64,000 nucleotides of DNA, taken from contig ARYC01000128.1 of assembly GCA_000711775.1 (NCBI GenBank), positions 158,690 to 222,689 on the forward strand. The letters run 5' to 3'. Below, piece after piece: positions 11,501 through 21,364 of the stretch (positions are counted from its first letter, which is position 1; every line of letters begins with the position of its first letter). This stretch comes from Oxytricha trifallax (lineage: Eukaryota; Ciliophora; Spirotrichea; Sporadotrichida; Oxytrichidae). Made by a program: the position numbers and the translations under genes. Under the pieces are notes generated by a model, which was not told the origin of the DNA, made no database searches, and was given only the letters and a program-made list of their open reading frames with translations.

Positions 11501-11610
11501 CAAAACCCAAAACCATTTCAGTAGTTTGATTGAGTTTTTGATTGATAAAAGTAGACTATTAGTGCATACTTTATTAGGGTTTTAATAGGGTTTATGTAGG
11601 GGTTTAATGT
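11501..11610 (+). repeat. TBE left terminal inverted repeat
   Basis: Reverse complement of 15,553-15,662 with few differences, including the AGTAGTTTGATTGAGTTTTT block. The outermost bases are a C4A4-like telomeric motif, slightly degenerate at this end. AAT at 11,498-11,500 is the target duplication. Confidence 0.9.
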
Positions 11611-11798
11611 TTTTATATTAGTAATTTAAATCAGTATAACAAGCTAGTTTTTAAAACATTTTACACAAACATAGGCTTAGAGTCATGTGGCAGTTCTCTG
11701 AATTTTATCTTTCTTAGTTGTGGTTTGATTGTTTCAATTGTTTGTTAATTCACTTAGCTTGGCTTGATAATAGTTGAGTATGCAAGTTCTCTGATACC

Positions 11799-13110
11799 TC
11801 AATTTATTTTATTTTTATCGAGATATTGTTTGATTCTTTGCTTAGAATCTCTCTCACCCTTGCAGCTAAAGTAATCGTTTCTTGGCATGCCACTCTCTAT
11901 AATAATTACTGTTAGAGCCCAGATATCCCATTAAGTGTCTCTATCTCTCCAATCCTCTCTCACTCTGGGAAATATCCAGGAGTGCCGTATACATTTCCTT
12001 TTGCAGAGGCTTGCACTCTTTGAGCTCTGTTGAGGTCAATAATATAAACTCTAAGAGGCTGAAAGTTTATCATTATGTTCTCTGGCTTTAAGTCTCTATG
12101 GACATAACCAAGCTAGTGAAGCTCTTCAATCTCCTCAACTATCTTCTATACTATCTAGCCAATTTATCTTTGACATCTATTGTCAGATAAAAATTCTCTG
12201 TAAGTCATTTCAAGTAAAGGAAGGCTGAAGGCTACGTGATCTTTACCAAGTAAAATAGCATCAAGCAAGATAATATGCCTGAACTCATTTAACTTTGCCT
12301 TTTAAAGAGCATAATACTCATTAGCAAATTCCATTTGGAACTTGTCATCAGCAAGGAAGTAATTGAAAGGATATATCTTGTAAGCATATTAGTCATCTGT
12401 AATGACTCTCTTCTCTATTTTTTCTTCAAGAGTGAGGTAGCTTTCTAGGCAAGAATCTAAGTCAATAATTTTTAATATGGGAATCTTCATTGCCTCTATT
12501 TTAACCATGATTTTATTGATCTCAGAGACTGGAAAGTTCTTGACTGCTTTCTTCATTTTTACTTACTTCTAGACTTCAACTCTAAGAGACTCCACTGGAT
12601 TTCTTGATCTTCTCTTTTAGAGGAATCTATTCCCTGTAGGTTCATGAATAAAGACAAAACTTTAATTGTGCTTTTTCTTTAAGTGCACTTTGAGGTCTCT
12701 AGTATGAGAATATGGCTTCTCACAGAACCACAGACATACTTCCCATCTTTCTTTTCATGCTTGAGATATAACCTTGTCATATCGTTGTGTATATCTCTCA
12801 AGTGTCTCTTATAAGTTGAATTGTAAGGGAAAACTTTATTGCATTCTTTGCATTAATAGTCAACTTTGGCTGGCATTTACTAATGCTCTATGGCGGGTAG
12901 CTTAACCTCCTCCTCTATTTGCACAGCTTCTTTGATAACCTCATACTTAACTTATATTTAAATATCAAAGCCAGACAGGTCAAAGTTGTCATAAGTAGGC
13001 TCCCACTGAGTACAAGCGTCTCTGGTCTCTACTTTTCTTGGTTGCTGGAATGATAACTTTTATTGACTTGATCCAAGTAATGCCGCTCTTCTTAACAGGT
13101 TAGCGCTCAT
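11799..13110 (-). pseudogene. TBE 57-kDa-type zinc-finger/protein-kinase protein, frameshifted
   Basis: Starts MSANLLRRAALLGSSQ at 13,110 and ends at TGA 11,799-11,801, about 437 codons. Two C2H2 fingers come first (CKECNKVFPYNSTYKRHLRD then IH; and C..C with H....H in LWFCEKPYSHTRDLKVHLKK then KH). A kinase-like domain follows with LGYVHRDLKPENIM (catalytic loop), VYIIDLNRAQ where DFG would be, YGTPGYFPE (APE-like) and WDIWALTV (subdomain IX). The DFG motif is not canonical. Two frame changes are needed, one just after the first finger and one after GYFPE, so this copy is probably inactive. TAA/TAG are Gln throughout. This is the architecture of the large TBE ORF. Confidence 0.85.
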
Positions 13111-13674
13111 TTTAGTTTGCTGATATATTTTATTATAATAATGATAAAATATACCTTGATAAACTATTATAGTAGAGTATAAGACACTCTGGTAGATTCT
13201 TTGCTGAGAGGTAAGAAAATTAACTAACCATAAAAGACTGTAAGTTGACATATTTTATGAGAATTTTATACATTTTAGTAAATTAAAATACTCCTAATGA
13301 AGTTTTGTTTCTCTAGGAGGTCCTCCAAATCAAGTTTGAACTTAATTTGGAGGTAAAGTTATTAAACATTTTTTAATTTAATATGCTCCTAATTAAGTTT
13401 TAACCTTAAAATTTAACTCCTAATAAAGTTTGAACTTAATTTGGAGGACCTCCTAAAATAATTAAACATTATTAGGAGCAATTTAATGGAGATAGATTGA
13501 TAAAAATGGAAATCAATCTGTGAAACTTGGAGCAAGTTTTTCAATGCTTCTCCGCATATCTTTTCAAGGTTGACCTCCAGTAGGTCCTCCCTATTTAGTA
13601 GTAAGATTTTAATAAACTTAGAATGGATATCCATAATTTTAAATTTCATTAACATTTCTAGAAAGAGGAAGCAA
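13110..13674. other. TBE internal intergenic region with short inverted repeats
   Basis: The divergent spacer between the zinc-finger/kinase gene and the 22-kDa-type gene. It holds repeated GGAGGTCCTCC / AATTTGGAGG motifs at about 13,315-13,350 and 13,435-13,455 in both orientations. The position would suit a bidirectional promoter; this is inference. Confidence 0.45.
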
Positions 13675-14468
13675 GATGGAGTCTATGAATGATGCAATGA
13701 AGAGAATTTAATCTCAAGATTTAATAGGAAAATTTCGAAGTAAAGAGGACCTCTATAGATATTTGGTATAGCAAGGTAAGTTCTTAAGTAAGATTAATAA
13801 ATCAATAATAGTTGGATTGTTCTTGCCGACTTAGGAGGGAACTAAAATCTCATTCTTAAAAGCCTTACTGAGTGAAGAGAAAAAAGCTTTTAAGTCTAAT
13901 GAAATAAGGATGATTGAAATTCCTAACTACCCTGAAATATCAGTGACAAACCTATATGACGATGCTATGAGTGATCCGGACGTAGCTCTCTACCTTCCAT
14001 CAAAGCTACAGCTCTCTAATAAGTTGCCAGAGAGAAACTTCTTCTTTGGTGTTCTTGCAACTCTGAAACCTGAGTATTTAAATGAAGCAATTTAAAAAGC
14101 TCAAAAGAAACGACACAGCATCTCTCCTGAAGAGAAAGAGAAGCAGGGAATCAAAATCAGTGACTCATGGCTGTAGGAACTTTTAAAAGCATGCTTTCAT
14201 CTCAAGTAAGCTTAGTCCTCTAACTTTATAGAAAAAACTTGGTACTGCTATATTCTTGATGAAAGAGCGCAGCAAATTAAACAGAGAGAGAAAGTCTCAA
14301 GTAAAGCATGAATAGAGTAAGAGACTCTTCAAAGATTTCTAAAAGCCAGACGAGATGAAACTAGATGCAGGGGCTGGCACTAAGAGAAGAAACATGGGCT
14401 TAAGCAAGCATTAAGAGGAAGAAAAGAAAGAGAAGCCAAATCCCTTTACGGGCAAATATTATATGTGA
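13675..14468 (+). pseudogene. TBE 22-kDa-type protein, one frameshift
   Basis: Starts MESMNDAMKRIQSQDLIGKF at 13,675, preceded by GAAGCAAG. The frame is coherent for about 210 codons (YLPSKLQLSNKLPERNFFFG, SPEEKEKQGIKISDSWLQEL) and would stop at TGA after REKVSSKA near 14,309. A one-base shift there restores a well-formed C-terminus (KHEQSKRLFKDFQKP ... PNPFTGKYYM) ending at TGA 14,466-14,468. That stop lies 6 bp from the stop of the convergent transposase gene. Function is unknown in TBEs; the position identifies it. Confidence 0.75.
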
Positions 14469-14474
14469 TCTTAT

Positions 14475-15524
14475 TCATTCGTTTAAATCTAAAACTTATT
14501 TAAATACACAAAATCTACCTTCTCTTGCGCATAATTTAGCTTTATCATCGCTGACTCTTTTAGCAGCACTCTTAATAAAATCGACTGTATCTATCTTTAA
14601 ATCATGCATCAGATGGTAGAGCAGCAATTTATTATAATGACCTTTCAATAACCCCCAATATAATTCAATTCCATTGAACTAAGGGCTGTAAGGAACATTA
14701 AATACAGGTGTTATATTTAGCCTTTCATATTCCTTCTTTGAGTCTTTAGTTTTATGAACTGACAAGTTATCAACGAATAGAATAATCTCTTAGTCAGCGT
14801 ACTTATCTCTGAGTTATTGCAAGAACTTAATATATTATTCAATCTTTATAGAACGAGGGTGAATAACATAAGTCTCGAGGCCACTATCTTCACTTATTCC
14901 ACCAAGAATAGCATGAGTTTACACCTTAACCTTTTAGTCATAAACTTCTATATTACTATACCTCTTGTACCAAGACCTTGATATAAAGGTATTGAATGTA
15001 AATACAGCTTCATCAGCGTGTATGAACTTTATATTATGCTCTTAAGACCTCTGCATTTAATCGAATATATAATTTAAATTAGTCTTATAAAATGGAACAT
15101 TAAAGTCAATCACTCTCTTAATGCGATTGACTGTCTTGTAAGATATTCCGTTCTTTTTATATATGTTAGCTATCGATTAAGCAGATATGTGAAGCTCAGG
15201 AAATTGGCGATGAAACATCACAGCCCTCGAGGCTAGAGAGAAATGAGCCCAGTATTTAAGAGTCTTATCATTAATAAGATAATCGATATGATGCTGGTAA
15301 AATTTTGAGGGTCTCTTAGGCTTAGAATCAAGATGCTATCTCTTTAAATTCAATGCTAATAGACAGTGAGACCTCACGGTTGCTGGAGATTTCTGGAGTA
15401 GCCTTGCTATAGACGTGTAATTCAGAACAGGCTTGAGTTATTCACTATATTCATCACATCCATATCGCAACTTAAACAAAAAATCTATATACTCACTGTC
15501 ATAAACAGACCCCAAACCTCGCAT
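14475..15524 (-). CDS. TBE transposase (42-kDa class, Tc1/mariner superfamily), apparently intact
   Basis: 349 codons from ATG at 15,524 (MRGLGSVYDSE) to TGA 14,475-14,477, with no frameshift. The N-terminus has a helix-turn-helix-like stretch (YTSIARLLQKSPATVRSHCL). The catalytic core shows ADEAVFTF (first Asp region), ILFVDNLSVHKTK (second Asp, DN.SxH) and VPYSPQFNGIELYWGLLK (third acidic residue in the SP.xN.IE signature), as in IS630/Tc1/DDE_3 enzymes. Trp codons are all TGG and Gln codons include TAA/TAG. In hypotrichs TBE transposases act in trans in removing germline DNA, so an intact reading frame is meaningful. The homologous N-terminus at 63,574 differs by only a few residues. Confidence 0.93.
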
Positions 15525-15552
15525 ATACTCACTTAAAATACTAATATTTAAA

Positions 15553-15662
15553 CATTAAACCCCTACATAAACCCTATTAAAACCCTAATAAAGTATGCAC
15601 TAAAAGTCTACTTTTATCAATCAAAAACTCAATCAAACTACTGAAAGGGTTTTGGGGTTTTG
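15553..15662 (-). repeat. TBE right terminal inverted repeat
   Basis: Reverse complement of the left end, with a better preserved telomere-like tip (CAAAACCCCAAAACCC reading inward). AAT at 15,663-15,665 repeats the left-flank AAT. The transposase start lies about 30 bp inside, so the repeat probably includes its promoter. Confidence 0.9.
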
Positions 15663-15665
15663 AAT

Positions 15666-16135
15666 GTGCTTTGTGTAGGAAGTACTTATCACTCCTTAAG
15701 TCATTAGCTAGTTTAAATACCCTTTCGTAGATTAGCTAAGTTCAATAGCATATTATCGAAAAATCCCACATTTTGAGTAAACCATTGATAATATGCACAC
15801 ATGAAAATAGTCAGCAAATCCTCTGTATGGGTGTTTTATTCATTACTTATCATTTGAAGTCTCATTTTTCCATATTTAGAATAAACTACCATTGCTTTTA
15901 AGGATTTGAAATTATATACTATATTGGGAGACATTTTAAATACATCTTTAAAATTTGATAGATTTAATAATATATATATATATATAGGAATATGATAAAT
16001 ATAAATAATATAAACAAGATCAATCATTCAGTAGCTGATCTTGTTAATAATGCAACTGATTAGTTGTGCTATGAGACAGAAAGATAAAATAAGTGATGAG
16101 ATTGAATGCAAAATAATGAAAAAATCATAATATTA
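15666..16135. other. AT-rich DNA flanking the TBE
   Basis: A minus-strand frame (LDFLIKNPNIFKANIINIVT and onward) from the LRR-like remnant at 16.1-16.5 kb runs into this region, ending at a TGA near 16,028. A (TA)n tract lies at about 15,970-15,985. Confidence 0.4.
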
Positions 16136-16523
16136 AGGGGTTACAAATGTAAGATATTAAGCTAAAGATCATCGTAACTAGTAACAATATTAATAATATT
16201 GGCTTTAAAGATGTTTGGATTTTTGATTAGAAAATCAAGGTTTTCTAGAGTAAAAATGATTACTCTTTCAAACACTTCTCACTAGTCCATCTCACATTGA
16301 ATCGGGCATATTACAGACATTGGCTTTGAAAAGTCCTCTTCTAGGCCTGATATGTTGAGATCATTGTTGGAAATTCTATGGCATTTCTTGGCGGAGTTCT
16401 AGTCAAAATGAGATATTTTGACATTTCAGACTCTATACATAGACTATAGCAAAGGAGTGTCCCATAGTCTCCGCAAAAAATATTTTTGGATTCTCCGTCC
16501 TCAATTACCTTCAGAAACCACAA
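16136..16523 (-). pseudogene. leucine-rich-repeat-like gene fragment, copy 2
   Basis: Minus-strand protein-like frames starting MWFLKVIEDGESKNIF at 16,523, then (another frame) RISNNDLNISGLEEDFSKPM and VICPIQCEMDQ, an in-frame TGA, and EVFERVIIFTLENLDFLIKN. It is related to 7,348-7,750 through L.VI.D.ESK and ERVII.TLENL. The frame changes and the TGA indicate a decayed copy. NNDLNISGLEEDF resembles an LRR turn. Confidence 0.4.
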
Positions 16524-16984
16524 GTTAATATAAACTATAGAAACATCATACTCATTCCTTTGATAGATTTTATAATAGATATTTTAACAATAATAACAAT
16601 AGCTTCTTCATTCAAATAATTAATAAAGAATTTAATAAATAAAAGTTCTATTAACGGTTATATTTTTCATTATAAATATCAACCTAATCTAAAACATCTC
16701 TAGTTCCAGAATTTTTGAAGGTTCAAGGAAAGCGAGAATATGAGGGTGGCATACTAACAGGTTAAACAATCAACTAAATTGATGATAAGTAAAAATTAAG
16801 TTTAATCAAAATACTTTTTATAATTTGGTTGGTATTTGTTTTGAGAAGGAGACCATCAACATATATAGGACTAATGTAATTAATTATAAAGCAATCAAAA
16901 GTATTATAAGGTATTTATTTTATAAAAGATTGTTGAATTTTGTGAAAGTTATGATGAAATGCATGAAATAATAAAATATTAAGA

Positions 16985-18480
16985 TTTACTATGCATCATA
17001 TTTTAAATTATGCGTCATGTGAAAGTATTCTTCGAAGTAAATCTGACCCTTTCCATTAGCATCGACTTGCTTAATAATGTCATTGACAGCTGCTTCTGAG
17101 ATAGTCTTTTCATAGTTAGAATTTCTTTGATTTCCTCAGTTGAGATGAAGCCACTGCCATCCTTGTCGAGAATTTTGAAGGCATGTCGTATTATCTCGTT
17201 TGTGCGAAGATTCCTTTCATTCATAGCGGCAACGACGAGCCAGAGTATTCAATGAATCACTGCCTTCAATATCCACAGACTTAAACATCTTTTCGATGCC
17301 AGTCTTCTCCGTTTTCTTTTCGAACCCCATATCTTGAACCTCAGTTTTTGCATAAAGTAAAAGCATATTAACTCCATTCTCGCCCTGGTTGAGGCGCATG
17401 GGCTCGTATGCTTCATTTGCCATCAAGTAGATATTTGCTTCAGAATTCCTAGCGTCTTGTGTTAATCATTCTAGGTACCCAGTCTAGGTATTGGCTATTT
17501 AGAATTTTTGACTTCCAGTATTGCAGTCGAAGGAAGAGGCGAATCTTCGAATGGAGGACTGCCAGTGGCACCAATCTACTCAGCGGGAGCATCTCACGAC
17601 GGTGGAACTTCCGACTCAGACATCTCCTCGGGGAGCCGAGATAATAAAACATCCCTGATTCCCAAAAGGCCATTGGAGTTTCCCAAAGCGAAGTTTTACG
17701 CATTAGTGCTGATAGATTGGGGAAATGGAGAGAAGATCAAAACTGTTAAAGCTGCCAATCTCTTTATCTGCTGCCTTTTCCATTCTAGACTAAGACATTT
17801 TCTCTATGTTGTAGTGCAAGAAGCCTTGTGGATGCTGCTTCTATCTTTGAGGCTTCAATAATGACGCAGAGTTGTTGCCATAATGGAGACAGGGGCATCT
17901 TGAAGCAGTTAACTATGCTTGTTAGCGTCTCTACCAATTGAGTTTCCACCCACTCTGGTACCTTAGAGCTCCAATATGACTTCTTCACACCAAAGTAGCA
18001 TGCTCACATGCCAAGAGAGCTGAAGTTTATCAATGTCTAAGAAGTAGTGAATATAAGACTACTCTATCTTAATTGCTCTTTCAGGCTATGTCTTAATTCC
18101 AACATTCTCAGCTAATTTAATATTCTACATCATGCTCTTCTAACTCTCAATGCACGAAGGGGGTCTTTATATACTCCAACACTAATCTTCAAACAGCCCA
18201 TAGAGTGACAAGTATTGTTGGTATTGCTAGAGATGGTCACATTATTGTCAGACTATACCATACCACTGGTTTTCTATGGCTGCCTTGCCAATTTGATGCC
18301 TGTAATGGAGTGACAATCATTGTTGAGTACTTTCTATGTGATGTCTTAGTTCTATCCATAAACTGTGGAATGCTGGACAGCTCCGTCATGATGGGCAGTC
18401 ACAGCACTCGGCTGGCTTGAGAGCAAACATGCAGTCTTCTTCACTATGGCTGTGTAGGCTGAGATACTTGCTTCACCATT
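16985..18480 (-). pseudogene. calcium-dependent protein kinase (CDPK-like) pseudogene, copy 1
   Basis: The C-terminal EF-hand part is clear on the minus strand: GIEKMFKSVDIEGSDSLN, then (shifted frame) VVAAMNERNLRTNEIIRHAF and KILDKDGSGFISTEEIKEIL with a consensus DxDxSG loop, then (third frame) AAVNDIIKQVDANGKGQIYF ending HMTHNLKYDA at TGA near 17,007. This EF-hand order and the LRTNEIIRHAF linker are typical of CDPKs. Upstream, pieces such as GNSNGLLGIRDVLLSRLPEE and LLALQHRENVLVQNGKG are seen but the kinase motifs are not recoverable. Many frame changes and TGAs mark it as decayed. A second degenerate copy is at 26.15-27.94 kb. Confidence 0.6.
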
Positions 18481-18489
18481 AGTGGCAGT

Positions 18490-19280
18490 AAGTAATATAA
18501 TGTAAGAATGATTTAATATATTAAAAGGCTTAAATACTAGAGTTATATATTTATTTATATTTCGTTTTAATCACTAAGTACTAATGTGTATATATTTATT
18601 CATATAAAGTCCTACTATCAATAATCACCAAGCAACAAAATATCTGTAATAATAGTATCTAATTTACATTTGAATTTAACTTTATCAAGTTTTAAATTCG
18701 AAAAATTTACACTTTTATATAACTCATTGGGTTTTAAATTAATACAATTAAGTAGTGGATGAAATAATATCAACGGTAAAAGTAAGGCTCAAATAAATTT
18801 TGATGAATTAATTAAGTTCATTTAAAATATTAATTAATTCGAATATAAACCTATTTAATCCCTTATCTTAATTATCTGAATTTCACTTCTTTTGTTTATT
18901 TAAGAAGATAAAATATAAGAATGAAGTTAAAGATAGATATTTGCAAAAGATCCAAAAAATTAGTTAATAAATAATATTTTTTTTATTAAAGGAAAGAATT
19001 GAGTCTAATCAAAATCTCACAAAAGAAACATACAATAAGCTTCATATTACTTTAGTTTTTCTTAAATGTAAAGTTTTTATTTATAACATTCTCTGTATTA
19101 TATTAAATTTTTCAAATAAATTCAGCGAAAAAATTGATTATTTCATTTAAAACTTGTAAATATTTTAAAAAGGTTAAAATAAGCTAAAGATATTTATATT
19201 AAAACAAGTGTCTTGATAAATTTAAATGCTACAGAATAATAGTTTTAATTTCTGTAAAACTATAAATTTTAATTTTCATT
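18490..19280. other. AT-rich spacer
   Basis: No coding sequence seen. Confidence 0.45.
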
Positions 19281-19281
19281 T

Positions 19282-19487
19282 ATGAAAATGTTAGAATATG
19301 ATGATGATTATAATGATTTTAATGATTGTAATGATGATGATGATGATGATGATGATGATAATGGTGATGATGATGATGATGATGGTGATGATGATGGTGA
19401 TGATGATAATGGTGATGATGGTGATGATGATGATGATGAAAATGATGATGATGATAGTGATCATGATCATGATGATGATGATTCATA
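19282..19487 (+). repeat. imperfect (GAT)n microsatellite
   Basis: About 60 triplets, mostly GAT with GGT, AAT and GAA interruptions. One frame would encode a poly-Asp protein of 68 residues, another poly-Met; I treat both as by-products of the repeat. It ends exactly where the direct repeat at 19,482 begins. Confidence 0.85.
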
Positions 19488-19598
19488 ACAAAAACACATT
19501 TGAATGAAGAATAGATCTATTGAAGAAGGCTTCAAGAATTATTATGATTTTATTGCATAAAAATATTTGATTTTATGTGCTTTTTTGTCAAAGCCTCT
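19482..19598 (+). repeat. direct repeat, left copy
   Basis: About 117 bp nearly identical to 20,295-20,412 (TTCATAACAAAAACACATTT ... TTTTATGTGCTTTTT..TCAAAGCCTCT) in the same orientation, about 0.7 kb apart. The pair could be terminal direct repeats of a small element or a tandem duplication that enclosed unique DNA. Confidence 0.75.
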
Positions 19599-19599
19599 A

Positions 19600-20294
19600 C
19601 AGATGTTGTCTTTCGATGCCATATGCCGTGCAACGATATTTAAACATGTTAATTAAGGCTTAAGAGCGAAAACCTTTGGAAACCTAGCTATTATAGACTC
19701 TAGATCAATGGTTATGAGCAGAAGCACTTTTCTCATGAGGGTTTTTTTTAATCATAATTTTCACAATCAGTTAAACACAGTCTCATTCAATGAATATCTA
19801 GTGTTATACAATATGGTATGTGCACTTGATATTGAGTCAAGTTGACTTGAGTAAACATTTGATTTTTCTGACAATAGTAAATACTTTTCATGAATTAAAA
19901 ATGTTTCCTTCCTGAGATCTAGACTTATTAAGTCTCTTAATGTGGAAAATATGACACTTTTTTGGAATGTTCATTTCACTCAATTTATGTGTATATGCTT
20001 GTATCAAATATACTTTATTTTTGAATTATCAGCTAAGAATTAGGAGCTTTTGGAGGATAGGAATGTTGACATGGTATTTGAAAAGAAGTTAAAAAGAGGG
20101 TTTGGGGACCATCTCATGAGGGAAGGTCACATCAAATTTTTGGAACATTATTTTTATGTAGATTTTTGCAATTAATTGATTGGCATTTTTACATCATATC
20201 CTTACTGTTTGAAGGCCTTCCTTTGAGAGATAAAAATCACAAGATATCTGAAAGTAATGGAGAGATTCCTAGAAATATGCAGGTAACATTTGTT
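19600..20294. other. unique DNA between the direct repeats
   Basis: Moderately AT-rich, with no convincing coding frame. If the flanking direct repeats are element ends, this would be the element's interior. Confidence 0.35.
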
Positions 20295-20412
20295 TTCATA
20301 ACAAAAACACATTTGAATGAAGAATGGATCTATTGAAGATGGCCTCAAGGATTATTATGATTTTATTTCATAAAAAATTTAATTTTATGTGCTTTTTGGT
20401 ATCAAAGCCTCT
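20295..20412 (+). repeat. direct repeat, right copy
   Basis: See 19,482-19,598. It differs by a few substitutions and one- to two-base indels. Confidence 0.75.
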
Positions 20413-20752
20413 TATGTGATAATTCTATGAGATATTTTAATTATAATTTTTTAAAAAATAATTCTTAATATACTAATTGCTATACATATTAATCTTAAAA
20501 TTTTCTCTTTATCTTTTTTGTTTTAAAGTTTTCATATACTTAAAAATGGATTTGCATCCGCAATATGTTAATGAGATTATATCTTGCCGCAAATTATTAA
20601 TAGACAATAATCAATAGCATTTATACATCCTTTAAGAACACTAAATGTATCATCTATAAATTAGGTTTATGAGTTTAAATTAATATAACAGCACATTCTG
20701 ATAATAATGAAACAGCTTTCTGATAAAAGTAGTTCAATATCCTGAATTTGAA

Positions 20753-21364
20753 ATGGTTTCAACAAAAATCATATTGATTTATAACTTAATCTCCGAAGTG
20801 GTAGCAAATGAAGTCTTGTAAAACAAAATATAACAAACCCAGATGCAATCTTAGTCGCAGATCTTGAAGATGGTGTGATGGCAATTCTAATCCTTAATCA
20901 TTTAGAGCACGAACTCATTGCCAATCCAGTATTTAAGTTTTTTACGCAGGAGTGGGAGAATATGTAGAGATAAATTTTGAAGTTAAATCCAGAAGTCGGG
21001 TATGTTTTAATGGAGATATGAATGTTAGGCATCGCAATTGTAAAAGAGGAGTTAGAGAGATATACTGAAAGAAGCAACAATGTATTATTATAGGAGCATG
21101 TAGATCAAGAATTTGACAATGAGATCCTGATCAAACATTCAAATAAAGACTAATGAGATGACTCAGTTTAGGAGGACGCTCAAGAATTTCAAATAAATAG
21201 AAGAAAGGGAAAAGCAAGATGGTAAGGATGAAATTAGAAAAGTTTCAGATGAACTGGGCAAATTTGAGGCAAGCAATAACATTTCGAAAGACGAAAAATA
21301 AGAACAAATTTATGAAGAAGGAGTGAGATCAGAGAATTTTTAAAATATTATGAGGAACAAATGA
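20753..21364 (+). pseudogene. coiled-coil-like protein, frameshifted and TGA-interrupted
   Basis: ATG at 20,753 (MVSTKIILIYNLISEVVANE) leads, after a shift near 20,815, into NPDAILVADLEDGVMAILIL and NPVFKFFTQEWENM. An in-frame TGA follows LMEI, then MLGIAIVKEELERYTERSNN. A further shift gives the charged C-terminus TNEMTQFRRTLKNFKQIEER ... DELGKFEASNNISKDEK, ending at TGA 21,362-21,364. The frames join into one sensible helical protein of about 200 residues, so this is a single decayed gene, or a gene with very short removed segments. Family not recognised. Confidence 0.5.

Larger units (their letters stand above)
11501..15662. mobile_element. full-length telomere-bearing element (TBE-type transposon)
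   Basis: 4,162 bp, matching the roughly 4.1 kb of Oxytricha TBE elements. The ends are inverted repeats of at least 110 bp whose tips carry degenerate C4A4 telomere-like sequence (CAAAACCCAAAACC left, CAAAACCCCAAAACCC right when read inward). The element is flanked on both sides by AAT, the 3-bp target duplication type (ANT) known for TBEs. It contains the three characteristic TBE genes: zinc-finger/kinase protein (minus), 22-kDa-type protein (plus) and Tc1/mariner-superfamily transposase (minus). TBEs are cut out during macronuclear development, so the locus is germline DNA. The transposase reads intact while the other two genes carry frameshifts. Confidence 0.95.

Noticed and set aside
14300..14460. 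TBE 22-kDa-type frame read through TGA with UGA as sense
   Set aside because: A one-base shift gives a better C-terminus ending at TGA 14,466 beside the convergent transposase stop.
17459..17861. Plus-strand frames of 61 and 117 codons
   Set aside because: They lie opposite the decayed CDPK copy and show no coding character of their own.
19282..19507. Poly-Asp or poly-Met protein
   Set aside because: Direct consequence of the (GAT)n microsatellite in two frames.
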